Source: Neodontobutis hainanensis (Eukaryota; Chordata; Actinopteri; Gobiiformes; Odontobutidae). Taken from it: 64,000 bases of DNA. A program made the position numbers and the translations under genes. Location of the stretch: contig JALDNG010000416.1 in assembly GCA_024349245.1 (NCBI GenBank), forward strand, positions 1 to 64,000. The letters are read 5' to 3'. Below, in pieces: positions 36,501-48,170 of the stretch. The notes beneath the pieces are model-generated. The model was not told where the DNA came from, did not search any database, and saw nothing but the letters and a program-made list of their open reading frames with translations. How positions within the stretch are numbered: the stretch's first letter is position 1; the number at the start of each line of letters is the position of its first letter.

Positions 36501-38990
36501 GGTTTTTCTTTCCATTAAATGTTGAAATGTTAGATTATTTAACAATAACAAATTTTTAAATAAAGGCTAGTGCTAATTTCATAGTGAATCATCATATCGT
36601 GGAAATTTACCTATGTGTGTATCTCAGAGTAAATCCAGTCAATAAGTGGCCAAAGCAAAACTTGGTTCAAACACAACTCACTGGAGAAATTAATTTTTCC
36701 AAAAAATTTTGCTCATCAAATTTTAATGTTATCGAGATATCGAAAAAATACCATAATTAAAAATCAGTAGAACATGATTGAACCTCAAAAAATAATGTAG
36801 ACTGATTTTTTCATGTATCGAAATATATTGCCTTGTTGATATACGCAAGGCCCGGTCGGTTGATTAGTGACACAAATTAACGGGCAAATAGAGGAGGCTA
36901 GGTTGGGAAAGAGTAAAAATAACCTATCCACAGGTCGATGGAGGGGGATGTTGCCAGTGGTTTCTAATTCTCACATCGCCTTACCGCAGATACATGATTA
37001 TCAAAGTCGTTTTTATCAACTATATAAGCAGGAAAAACCTTTAAAGACCGATAAAGAGTCGTCAGCAGTTAGTCTTGTTTGTAAGAGCCCTATGTTCAAT
37101 TTTATCTCCTAATTTTGTGGATCCAGATATAGGTGCACGTTATGGTCAATAAAAAATAAAAATTCCAGACCATACTCATGGTAGTAGGCTATACCTGTAC
37201 ATAGAGGAAATTCATACGTGGCAGCGTTTCATCGTTGAAAAAAGCCGACGCATTTGTCTATATTTTAAAGTGCACATAAAAACGAAAAATATAAAAAATA
37301 GATTGATTCAAATCTATTTTAGAAATTAAAAATATCCGCAATTTCTGGTCAATTTTTATTCCAAATATTTTCATGTATGAGACGTCGAGACCTAATGAAA
37401 GAACCATCGCAATTCATTACACGAAGGTGTACGACGGCTTTTGAAATATGGGTCGAACCACATTTCCTCAAATGAAACTCTTTGAATTAAGTTTAAAGAA
37501 CTATTAAAATTATTAATAGTTTATCAAATTGTCCAAGTTTGAATTTGAAGATTTCTAAAACACGCGCAATCGCATATAATTTGAACGTATTATAAAACTG
37601 CACTTTTCAATGCACAACTTTGCCGAAATATACGCAGATTGAATACGGTACCGATAATTACTGGATAACGGGCCACTATATTACAGCTCAGGTGCATTTT
37701 GTAACCATCAAAAATCTTATACACGAATACCAATAAGTACGAGTTGCATTTTTAACATTGATTGACTCTATATACAAAATAAACTGTAAAAAATTGAGTG
37801 AGGGCGTTAATTTATACATAAGCGCTGCGAAATTTCATATGTTTTACTCAAAATAGTTAAGATTTTAATCTGTCATTTAGTTGAACAAATTTTCGGTATG
37901 CTTCGTCAGAGACATGTATTTAGCTGAAATCTAATGCTTTTAATCGATTTATTATTCTTTACTTATCTGGTTTAATAAATCATCCCTTACCTTTTGATTT
38001 AATAATATTAATTTTTGTTCACTCGAATTTGTAAGATGTCCCTTATTTTGGAGTGTAATTGTCATGCCAGGATTATTCATATACTAAAATGATGAGAGTC
38101 TGGACGGTAAGTCGAGTGAATTAATTATTTCAAGGAGACTAAGAATTTCCTGTCGAAATTAATTTACATTATAAACCGCAACTATTTCATGATCTTATTA
38201 TGTTCGCATATAGTGATAAAAATTGAAAAAGTACACGAACAAACTGGAAAATTACAATGCAAACTATTTAGAGGTTTTTTGAGATGTATAACTGATTGAA
38301 GTATCACAAACACCGGTTCTAGTATAGAAGCTCTTCAATAAACAGATTTAAAGTAAAGATATATAAACAAGCAAATAAATGAATACGGGTGAAAAAGACT
38401 AACGATTTCCATAGATTACAAGTAAGATAACCGACATACCCCGCTTTTCTACAATCTTCCAACCAAGAAACCTAGTATCTCTCCTTTTATTGCACGAAGA
38501 GCATGAAAAAATAGGAATGGTAACTTTTAAAATTGTAACCATGATAAAGATAATGATTCTAAAATATTTTTGATCAATGAATGATGTAAAGATCCAGATC
38601 AATTATTTTGGGTTAAGATAAGAGGCAAAATCATGATATACAAATCAAAATTTTCGTGATACGTTGATGTAACTTATAAAACATAAGAATGAGAAAAAAA
38701 GTATTTGCATAATTGCACGAGATAAGCAGAAAGAAATCTAAAAGAGTGAATGATTTTTGATTTCTGAACTAAGACGAATATCCAATTAAGTAATTTGATA
38801 TAATTCACACTTTCGGAAAATAATTTATGAATAATATGTAAATTTAAAAGGTTTTTGGCACAAGATAGAAATGATTTTATAACGCCACAACTAAAATATC
38901 GTCATAGATATTTAATGTTCCACTCTGGTATTTAAAAATCTATCAAGGCCTATATGCTTCAAAATAAAAAAAATGAACTTTACGTAGTTT
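27583..38990. other. Very long AT-rich gene-poor stretch
   Basis: More than 11 kb with no identified gene. Slightly richer islands occur at 29710-29930, 33285-33700, 34080-34160, 34530-34620 (a 26-codon acidic frame from an ATG at 34534), 35680-35810 and 36840-37470. The last has an 81-codon plus-strand frame (36867-37112) and further short frames, and could be a decayed mobile element. None yields a recognisable family, and in several of them two reading frames are equally open, which argues for chance. Confidence 0.4.
36840..37470 (+). other. GC-richer island, possible decayed element or gene fragment
   Basis: Base composition rises sharply compared with the flanks. Open pieces lie in different plus-strand frames: 36867-37112 (contains STGRWRGMLPVVSNSH), about 37190-37330, and 37378-37471 (starting MRRRDLMKEPSQF). 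They are interrupted by stops and do not join through obvious short introns. No family match. A broken gene or an old transposon is the likeliest explanation. Confidence 0.25.
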
Positions 38991-41900
38991 TTAATACAAA
39001 TCTAACCATTCCGTCGTTTCGTAGTTGAGTTTGAGCCATTGAGATTTCAATCTGCTTTTCCTCGATGTTAGGCTTACGATAGCCCTGTATATAAGACACA
39101 ATTTCACCTCTCCATACATTGTATTGTAATATTCGGAAAGTTCTTGGTAGAGAGAGAAACACTCGGGTGACTCAAACAAAAGATCCAGCACTCCAAGTAA
39201 GTATTTATGAGACTCGTCAGTGTTGATCGGTGAATTCATAGATTCTGGATATTTTGGCTGGAACAAATAGTTTCTTTTTAAGGCTCGAACAAACGCGAAA
39301 CGGATAGAAAAGGATGGATCATAAGAAATGACGTCAAGAATAAATTTATACACATCGAATGACTGTGAAGTGATCAAATAATCAACAAGAAGGTCAGTGC
39401 ATAGCATCCTTAACCTTAATTCAACGCCGGCAGAACAACAATGTAAGAATAACGTTGGATTTGAATCAATGTATTTTACTTTCTGCAATTTTAATATATT
39501 TGCAACCGCAGAGAAAGAAATACATCCATCCACGTACGATGGCAATCGTTCAATTTTGAGTGTGTTCAGTGATTCGGAAAGAACAAACTGAGAGGCTTCT
39601 GGAAGCAGTTCACACGAAAGATGAGAAAGTGAATCGCCAATAGAACCCAGCAAACGAGCCCGATAACAGCAGTCGTTAAATATGTTAGAAAGGTTGTCAT
39701 TATATTCGTAGAGTGTTCGTAAAAGCTCGTAGCTCAATATTCGACGGTTTTTCGTCACGTCCTTTATGATGACCATTTTCAATCTTGACATTGACGCAAT
39801 AGCAGACATTTGAAATAAGTGCAGAGGAACGTTTGAAAAATCATTAATTTTCGGCAAATCAAAATAATTTCCATAACAAAATATGCTCCGGTATATGTCG
39901 ATTGGGTTGTGATCTTTATCTACTCGTACGATATCGTCATTCCTTAGTTTGTTGTAAATATGCACTAATGATTCAAACGCTGTAGATCTGATAAAATACC
40001 AGCATGCTTTGTTTTTTACGATTTTTTCAAGGATGATAATTGAAATATCTGAGGGAAACAATTTTAACGTTTTCACGGCTTTAAGGTGGCCGATTGGATT
40101 TGATTCAAGATAGGCTTGATGATACCACGAGCAGTCTGATTGGTTAATTCTAACACGACCAAAAAAGGTAGACAGTTCCATGTTTACTCTGAGAAATAAC
40201 ACAGGATTATCTACGTTTAAAATTCCTTCAGCAGATTTGTAGGCCTGAAGGAAATCGATCTCAACCTCGCGACCTCCTTCAGTTATAACTTTTTTTCGCA
40301 GGTTGGAACGACGAGACTTGATAGATTGCGTCGGTATTTCAAACGAAGTTCGTCTAGAATCCCTCTGGATTTGGTTCGAGTGCTCAAATGATCCGTCGAA
40401 TTCTTGCACGGTTAAAGAAATATTAACAGGAATATTAGACTCGATTTCGTGATCTTCGTTAAGAATTGATACTTCTAGACAGGATTTCCTTCTATTATAG
40501 GAGTAATCGATGGTCAAAAAAAGTGGCCGACTTATCGACAGCCAATTTCGACAAACTTGAGCAAGGAGATCTTTTCCGGACACGTTAAGAATCGACGTGA
40601 AAAAAAACTCTGTCGAGGGGCGGTTAAAGGTCAAGAAGTCACTTGGTGAGAAAGATAACAACTTCGAAATCACTTTAATCAAATGACACGACGTTATAGA
40701 GCGTTCAACACTCAAAATAGTCAAACCACAACGAGCAATGAAGCATTTCCATAACCACTTTGTATTCAACAACCGTGGATGAGAGGATATGTACCAATAA
40801 TGTAACGCATTTGGCACAGACATATTCTCCACATTGTCGACCATCAAATTAGAAAGAAATATATGAGGAGTAAGGTAAAATACATTCTCGTTTGACGAAC
40901 TAGGGCATCTACAAGCCCGCTTCTGTTCTTCGTTAAAGTATCGCAAAAATTCACACATTCCAAGATATTTCTTCATAAAATTGAAAAAGAAATGTCGATT
41001 GAGTGAGCAAATTAACCAAAGATCTGCAATCGTGCACGGAAGAACCAAAGAACCGAATACATATTCACCCAAAGCCTTGGCAAATATCCGATAATTTTTA
41101 AACCGCTTTAACAGATTATTCTCAGGACAGAGTACAGTGGATGGCATTAAAACTACATTCCCAAACACCTTACATTTGAACGCTCTTGATATAAATAAAA
41201 TGTGCAATCTTCGGTGAGGAATTTTAAAGTCATACAACGTTTCGATGAAATTCATAAAATTTGGAAAAAAATCGATTGTTGTCTTTATCAACTGACTCAC
41301 ACCAGGAGTAGAATATCCTACTAAATTATCTGAAAATTCAACTGCTTCAAAATGACCAACCGAAATGAAAACATTTCCTGGATTCGTGACATGTTCAACT
41401 GAAAATCTCCACAATTTAAAATTTGGTTTATCAGAATCAAGAATGTCTACGATTTCGCCTGTAGACACACATACCATATCTATTGGAACAATAACACGAA
41501 TTTCCCAGGATACGGAATCCAAGGTCCGATTCAAACAAGGCATCCAAATACAGGGCTTATACCCACCGGAAGGAAGGCTAAAGTCCGAAGGAGTATAAAA
41601 AACCTTCAGATAATACGACTCAAAATTTTCCTCATCCATGACACGGCAGTCAAAATTTAAAACGTATAGAAATTTAATTTTTATTTGAGATGTTTTGGAT
41701 ATTTTATTTTGAACGAAATTAGGAAGATGGACGCATAGGTTCGTTCCACCCATGCTGTCCTCTTGGTTCAAAATGTGTTCAATCAACGACTTCCTGTCAA
41801 TCAATCTATTTTGATCGTTCGCAAAGTTGATATTTTGTATTTCTTCATATATCCTGTCGAACTGTAAGTCAATCCATGTGTTAGAATCGATGGAAATCTG

Positions 41901-42095
41901 AACGCGGGATATTATTGGTAACACGGACGTGAATTTCACACTGTTTCTGACTTTTCTGAATGATCCTTCAATGTCTAATTCACATTCTGCGAATCGATTT
42001 TCAAAATTTATCGACTTTATCAATAAATTGTAAGAAGTTGGTGAAAAAGTCACAATAGACTCAAATTTGCTGGCAGTATGTAATGATTCAACCAT
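38991..42095 (-). CDS. TAF2: Transcription initiation factor TFIID subunit 2 (TAF2)
   Basis: Large TFIID subunit that contacts core promoter DNA and TAF1. A single uninterrupted frame from an ATG at 42095 gives about 1034 aa (human about 1199). Residues 1 to about 480 are the M1-aminopeptidase-like region, lacking the zinc-protease HEXXH motif as in all TAF2 (contains GYSTPGVSQLIKTT). Next comes FFFTSILNVSGKDL, then the third domain (VQEFDGSFEHS) and a basic KSRRSNLRKK linker, then a HEAT-like C-terminal half with YNDNLSNIF, ERLPSYVDG and a helical end. The long His/Lys-rich tail of vertebrate TAF2 is absent. Sequence identity is low but block order is collinear. No internal stop and no need for splicing, unlike every other identified gene here. 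An upstream in-frame GTG at 42104 is not preferred. Confidence 0.9.
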   Translation of the reverse strand: MVESLHTASKFESIVTFSPTSYNLLIKSINFENRFAECELDIEGSFRKVRNSVKFTSVLPIISRVQISIDSNTWIDLQFDRIYEEIQNINFANDQNRLIDRKSLIEHILNQEDSMGGTNLCVHLPNFVQNKISKTSQIKIKFLYVLNFDCRVMDEENFESYYLKVFYTPSDFSLPSGGYKPCIWMPCLNRTLDSVSWEIRVIVPIDMVCVSTGEIVDILDSDKPNFKLWRFSVEHVTNPGNVFISVGHFEAVEFSDNLVGYSTPGVSQLIKTTIDFFPNFMNFIETLYDFKIPHRRLHILFISRAFKCKVFGNVVLMPSTVLCPENNLLKRFKNYRIFAKALGEYVFGSLVLPCTIADLWLICSLNRHFFFNFMKKYLGMCEFLRYFNEEQKRACRCPSSSNENVFYLTPHIFLSNLMVDNVENMSVPNALHYWYISSHPRLLNTKWLWKCFIARCGLTILSVERSITSCHLIKVISKLLSFSPSDFLTFNRPSTEFFFTSILNVSGKDLLAQVCRNWLSISRPLFLTIDYSYNRRKSCLEVSILNEDHEIESNIPVNISLTVQEFDGSFEHSNQIQRDSRRTSFEIPTQSIKSRRSNLRKKVITEGGREVEIDFLQAYKSAEGILNVDNPVLFLRVNMELSTFFGRVRINQSDCSWYHQAYLESNPIGHLKAVKTLKLFPSDISIIILEKIVKNKACWYFIRSTAFESLVHIYNKLRNDDIVRVDKDHNPIDIYRSIFCYGNYFDLPKINDFSNVPLHLFQMSAIASMSRLKMVIIKDVTKNRRILSYELLRTLYEYNDNLSNIFNDCCYRARLLGSIGDSLSHLSCELLPEASQFVLSESLNTLKIERLPSYVDGCISFSAVANILKLQKVKYIDSNPTLFLHCCSAGVELRLRMLCTDLLVDYLITSQSFDVYKFILDVISYDPSFSIRFAFVRALKRNYLFQPKYPESMNSPINTDESHKYLLGVLDLLFESPECFSLYQELSEYYNTMYGEVKLCLIYRAIVSLTSRKSRLKSQWLKLNYETTEWLDLY

Positions 42096-44700
42096 CTTAC
42101 GCACGCGCGGTGAAGATGTTTAATATAACCGTTAGCTACAGACTTTTGAGGAGTGCAAAATCTCATAGATTCCTGGTACGTGTTTGCGATAAAATTTAGA
42201 GTGATAAGTTAGAGGTTTTTTTAATATTTAAGACCTATGGCTACAGTTCAAACAGAAAGAAGGGATTCGGAAGGACAATCGTATTTTCTTCAAAGGGTAT
42301 CGACTTTGTTTTTATAAGTTTTAGGCAGATGAAATTATAAATAAAATGCTAACTGTCAATTTAAAACAGGGCCCTTATCCGGTTAGCGAATACAGAAAGC
42401 CTAAATTTAAAAGGTCAAAATAAAAATTTTGTTTTCGATAGCAGTATCTGATTTGCCTTATTCTTTAACATTCTACTCAGCAATTATTATTAATTTGATA
42501 AAATATTAATTTTTCTGGGTATGTACTCGTAAAATTTACGCTAAATTGTGAGAGTAATAAGATGTACTTGAATATTGTAAGTAATTGTTCCAACCAGAGC
42601 TGCGCGTGCACAATATTCAGTTTTCTCTTAGCACTTAAGTCCTTTTTTCATTATTTTCTTGTTATCTTCGACAAGTTCGGCGGCGTTCTCTCCGTGGGAC
42701 GGGTCGGTAGCTTTTATTGACTCTACGGTGCCACATTATGTTCACTTCACTCTATCGAGGGACATGGTTCTATGGTTTCCTCTTATGTTCACTTAAACAT
42801 TTTTGGTCTATGTTTTAAAAAATAAAATAGCGAGCTTAATGTTTATTGGAATGAGGAGTCTTGTTTCTAATGAAAATAAGTGAGAAATTATTGGTATCCT
42901 TTGTTTCAGTGACTAATTATTGGAATGATTGCAACCATATGAAATCTCTCTTAACTTGAACAGGAACATGTCGACAGGAGGAGAGTCTTGGTGGTTGTTG
43001 ATGAAATCGCCTGCGACGGTTAGTGGAACGCTACACACAAGATTATAGTATAATTTCTTTTGAAACTTCTATCTGAATGTTTAAGATACCAAAAAAACCA
43101 TGAGAGTTCGTCGACCCAGTTTTAGCTTGTTATGAGTGTTACAAGAGAAAATTGTGGCTACGATGGGGTAAACTTAGCTCATCCATCAGCTTGAGATTTG
43201 TTGGCCATACTATGAGGAGTCCTTGATCAATACAGTTGTGTTTTGCATTTTCATATATCGGAGGTAGACTGAAGGCCTTTGAAAAGATATGAGAAGGAAA
43301 ACTAAACCTGGATCTTAAGTTTGATATGAGCAGTAAAAATTATATCTCCAAACGGTATCTCAACAAGGATCAAAACAGCATAATTATTTTGAAAGTCGAA
43401 TTGATAGCTTTGCTCCTTGAGGCTTTCGTAACGGCTTCGTAGTCTAGGCTGGGGTATTTGAGTTAAGAAAGACTATATAATTGAAATACAGAGCGACTGC
43501 AGTCAAAACTAGGGGGAAATTTTGTTTCGTGTAGTTTACCATGGTTGAGCCTGGGATTGCCTTCTGACTTGTCAATAGGTCTAACCATTTCCGATAACCA
43601 TTACTTGTGCCGAGATCTGTGAAACAACCAAATCTGTTAAAGTGGAAGCACGATATAGGCGAAACCTGTAATGAAATTACGATTGGTATTTCTTTTTATT
43701 TTAAATTACATCGCACCGTTGATTGATAAAGATCTTAAAAATTTCTGGATAGTTTAGATTTTTTCCAATGGGCAAGAACTCCTCCCGATCTAATAATATG
43801 TCAAAAAAATCAATGGAAGATTGTCTTGAGGAGCTTTTGCCAATGCTTTTAAAAAGGTCGTTTACTTGCAAACGCTTAAACAACACCATCAGATGACCGA
43901 GAGGTTGTGCGACAGATCTGCTGAAAACAAGGATTTAGTAAAAGTAGATAAGAATAAAATTAGCTCCTTCACCAACTGTGTCAATCTACCCCTGAAAAAT
44001 CTACGATTCATCCCTTAGACGGAAAGGCATCCATAGAAATTCGAAAATGCATAGTGGTGTGATGGCCACGGCCTCACCAAAATGTTCCTTGTTAATTTTA
44101 ATCGATTGGTAGCCTAGAATCAAGTCGATGTTTGAAAATAAGGCACATCCTATAAGCTATGAATAAAAACCCTGTATAGATGGAATTTGGTAACGGTCAG
44201 GGACTTGAACTGTTCGATCCTCTTTAATCCTCTTTATCTCTCTAATTTTCAGAGTTTTTGGAACGATGTTTATGTGTTAGCACTTGGACTGTTCGAACTT
44301 CTGATGATTCCCCTGCACATAATCTTTTAAAAACTCAGCGTTGGCAAAAGCAAGTTTGTCGAGAGCGAGAAATCTCGAACACCCGTAGAACTGGGAGTTG
44401 TCTGTGGTTATGTTATTTTTTACACTATCCTCAGTTGTAATCTGCAAAAATTATGGTATCAGCAGACTCTGAAATCCGTTTAACATTTTGTTGGATTCGT
44501 CCTTTGGCTTTAATACTGATTGAGACGATGTATTAAAGATAATGTAGAACTACACACGCTCCATAATTTAGCTACATTACCTCCCCTGCTCTCGGAAGAG
44601 GCCTTCATGTATTAAAACTGGGTGATTTTTCGTTTGAGTCGACATGATCTAAGAACATTAATTTACTATTAGAATTCTTCAAATCCATGATTCTTTTCCA
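42096..44700. other. Intergenic stretch, possible 3' end of retroelement
   Basis: The left part (about 42096-42250) is the upstream region of TAF2. The rest has mixed composition and no readable gene. As it lies downstream of the integrase of the minus-strand element 2, it may contain the element's 3' untranslated part and LTR, but I could not match terminal repeats by eye. Short frames at 43701-43889 and 44258-44440 have no family match. Confidence 0.35.
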
Positions 44701-44766
44701 ATTTGCGACACTTAAAGAACTTATCGTTATGTTCTTTGATCGCTTAATATGGATTTAGAGTACTTC

Positions 44767-47700
44767 TTAATGTATATATTGGACGATTCTCGTGGCCAAT
44801 AGAATACGGGTGTTGAAATTTCGGTTCGAGTTAACTGGAAGGATTTGAATTGCACAAGACGTTTTCACCTGTTTCGTGTTTGAATTCATGTCTTTGATCA
44901 GTCTTTTCATTTTATTCCAACTTTTGTGTGTGATTTTTTCAAAATTTCTAAAAGCATTATTTAAGTCAGGTTTTACTTTTTCGTCAAATAGTTGTAACTT
45001 CACAGTCATCATATACTTTGTGGATTAGTGTCATGTAGACATAGATATATCGGGAGGCTAAATTCCTGGTCATACATAAGGTAAGAAGAGGAAAAATAAA
45101 AGGCTTCTGATTTTTCAGAGCGTATGGCAAAGGGAATCTCGTTAACAGATTTCTCCCAGCCGTCTTTGTAATTATTCATGCTGCACCTCATAAGTTCCTT
45201 GATCGTTTTGTTTGTTCTCTCTACTTGTTCATCTGTAGGAGGGTCATATATGGTGATCTGAGCTTCTTGAACCTCGACAGTTTACAAAGGTGGTTGACAC
45301 GTTCGGATTCAAATGCTACTCCTAAGTTTAAAAGAGCTTTTTTGTACACCGAAGCGGCAAACTATATTTTGAACGAGGTGCTTAAGCAGTCGTCAAGGCA
45401 AATTCGTCTTATGTAGCAATAGCCTCTGCCCATTCGCTGAAATTATATTTAAATACTAACATGTACTTTGTGCCTTTTCTAGCGATAGCTTATGGTCCAG
45501 AAAAATCGATTTCCCCATTTCTATTTTATTTTGGCATTCAAATAGTTTAAGTGAAGATTTGGGGCTCTAAAATTTTGATTGATAATGAGAGCAAGCGAAG
45601 CATTCGTAAATATAAAAGTTTAGACCCCCTTTTCCAAGTGAGGCCAGAAAAATCCATCTAAAGTCATACCGCTTGTTTTGTAAAAAGAAAACTGCTTTAA
45701 GGATTTTGAGTGGATTTATTCGATTATTTTGCATTATTAAGTGTGCGGGATACTAAACGTCGGTCGCGACGTTATGTATATGTTAAAATTCCATCGACAA
45801 CAATCAAGCTCAATTCCACTTCAGATAATATTTTAGTTATAAATTGGAACTTCGTGAATTAAAATCTGTTTATTTTTGGAAATTGGCCAACTACGAAGGT
45901 GACACCCTCGTAGTAGTTGGTTTGTTCATGCGATTTGTCGGGATATATATCGAGTTAACTTGGTGCGATTTCCCATCAGCAACAAAATGCATTTTTTGTT
46001 TTTAATTGTATAGTTATACTGTTCAAATTCTGCGAACCATTCATCTCTCCTTCATCTAGGGTTTAACACGGATCTAATTGAAGCTAGACAGTTATGATCT
46101 GTCTTAGCTTCCACTTTAGCTATGTTGATATAAGTATGGAATTCCCCTTTTGAAAACATGATCGCGTAAAATTTTTAATTTATCTTAGCGTTACGTCGTT
46201 TTACAGAATCGATAAAATATATATCAAATGGTTTTGGAACATTCTGATTTTTGAAATATCTGAGTTGGGACTGCTCCAACTGCCTCGCCAGAAGTATTAC
46301 ATTCAATAATTAACGATTTTGAAAAATCTGTGTTTCTCAATGTCGAATATTCGCAAGCGAAGCTTTTAAAATCTCAATGGATTATTGGCATCGCTCCTTC
46401 CATTGCCGAACAAAATCATTTCTGGTTAGTACACAAAGTCGATAGGTTACCATTGATACATTCTTTATGACCAGATTGTTAAAATTGATACACCCAAAAA
46501 GGATTTTAGTTTTTTGGCATTTCTCGGAGTGGTCAAATCGATGACAGATTTTACGTCTTATAAGTAGGTTCCATGGCTTATTTTGAAATTAAACATCTTA
46601 GGAATTCACTGCCACGATATCAAAATTTACATTTTACGTTTATTGATTTTCAACTCGTGTTGAACTAGAGTTGAAAATATGATTATCGAATGTTTCTGAT
46701 GCGTTTCGAAGTTATTTGAAACCAGAACAGCATCATATTGAGAGAATTCGCAATTATCAATGTCTTGAAAAAGAGCCCATCATTCGTTGGAAGGCTGGAG
46801 ATGCGTTACACAACCCAAATTGAAGGACATTGAATTCGTATCAACCTAACCGAGGATATGGGCAGAAGGTGGTCAATTCTTTTGAAGGCAAGTCCAGAGA
46901 AATTTGTGAATACCCTGGTTGTTAGTCAAAGGTGGAATAGAAATTCTTTCCAGTGATTACGTTTGGAATATAGTCGATAATTTGTATGTTGTAGTTTTCG
47001 TTAATTTTTACCGAATTTAATTTTCTAAAATCCACACCTCAGCGGAATTTACCAGTCTTTTTTCAACAGATACATCAGGATATGACCGACCACAGCCTTG
47101 GCTCCTTTTTACTACACCGCTTTTGAGGATTCTTATGATCTGGGAGTTTACTTTCTCATTTAATGGTCCTGGAATTCGTTAAGTGCTCTACGATGTTACT
47201 CTGAAATCAGTTAAAATGACGTTTTGTTTCGTTAAATCAATTAATCTGATTCAGAATTTGAAAAGGAAACTATGTGTGAATTAATTGATGCGGATTATGG
47301 CCCTTTTCGAGATCTTTTAATGAATGATTCATTTATATTGATATTGTCTGTGGAACTTATATAATCGCGAAGTGAAATAAATTACCCTTCACATCAATGA
47401 TAAGGATTTTAATTTCAAAAATCTCAACCGACAATGATAATAGTATCGAAATTTATTTAACAGAAACAAAAACGGCCATTTGAGGAGGGACGATAAAATT
47501 TGAAATTCTACATTGTAGAAACACAAAAGATTTAACTCTCGACCACCAACACTGCTTATACACTTTTGAAGTTTAAGAAAACTTAAGTTGACAAAATTTG
47601 ACTTAATAATTGCTACATAGGCCTACCTGGGTTAAACCCTTGTCATACTATTATGAATTTTTAATTGTAAAATCGATAATATGACCATTTAATGAATTTC

Positions 47701-48170
47701 GAAAAATAGAAGAAATGCTAAACCTTCCATCACAATAATTACTTTCTCTCCACAAATTCTGGAAAAGTATCATACATTGTTGAACTTTGAAACCAGATGT
47801 CCGATGCGAGCAAAGTCTATATGCTTACAGTATGAAGTTTCCCTCGTTGACTTATAATTAAATGTTCGGACGGTTGAACTTTTGAAGTTAAGGCACAGTT
47901 TATCAATTTTATATTCTAATTTAGAAAATCTCCGTTCAATCGACGATGCTTCCCAGTCGAAGCTTTTGTGGAATCCTGATTTATGGAATTGCATTCCTCT
48001 TGAGCGCCGATTTTTGCAACTTCTGAAACATTAATTTTTTGCCATTTTCTGCCTGTTTAACATCGGATCTGATAGAATTTTCGTCTTTCCGACGCAGAAC
48101 ACCCGAATCGAGCCAATCCATAATCCTTAGCTGCATAACTATTTTATAGAGTAATTCTGAAAGCATTTCC
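44767..48170 (-). mobile_element. Decayed Ty3/Gypsy LTR retrotransposon (element 2)
   Basis: Collinear gag-pol remnants run on the minus strand with many stops and frame changes. Gag-like basic frames occupy 48166-47770 and contain a degenerate zinc knuckle (CKH...GHLVSK). Reverse transcriptase is at about 47200-46600, with blocks such as QIIDYIPNVITGKNFYSTFD, GYSQISLDLPSKELTTF and LQFGLCNASPAFQRMM spread over more than one frame. The integrase zinc end (YECFACSHYQ) is near 45600. The integrase C-terminal core is at 45230-45010, with DEQVERTNKTIKELMRC and the WEKSVNEIPFAIRS helix, followed by a C-terminal frame to 44767. RNase H is not clearly readable. It is inactive. Its outer limits are uncertain and could extend to about 49.5 kb. 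Confidence 0.85.
45009..45191 (-). pseudogene. Retroelement integrase C-terminal fragment
   Basis: This 60-codon frame carries the last helix of the integrase catalytic domain (DGWEKSVNEIPFAIRS), followed by the usual Ser-Pro-Tyr-like turn and a degenerate Leu-Pro-Ile segment. The upstream DEQVERTNKTIKELMR helix with the catalytic-Glu region is in the same frame immediately before the first ATG. It is part of element 2 and non-functional in isolation. Confidence 0.7.

Noticed and set aside
41365..41598. Plus-strand frame of 77 codons, and a similar one at 39397-39591
   Set aside because: Antisense to TAF2 coding sequence with no independent support.
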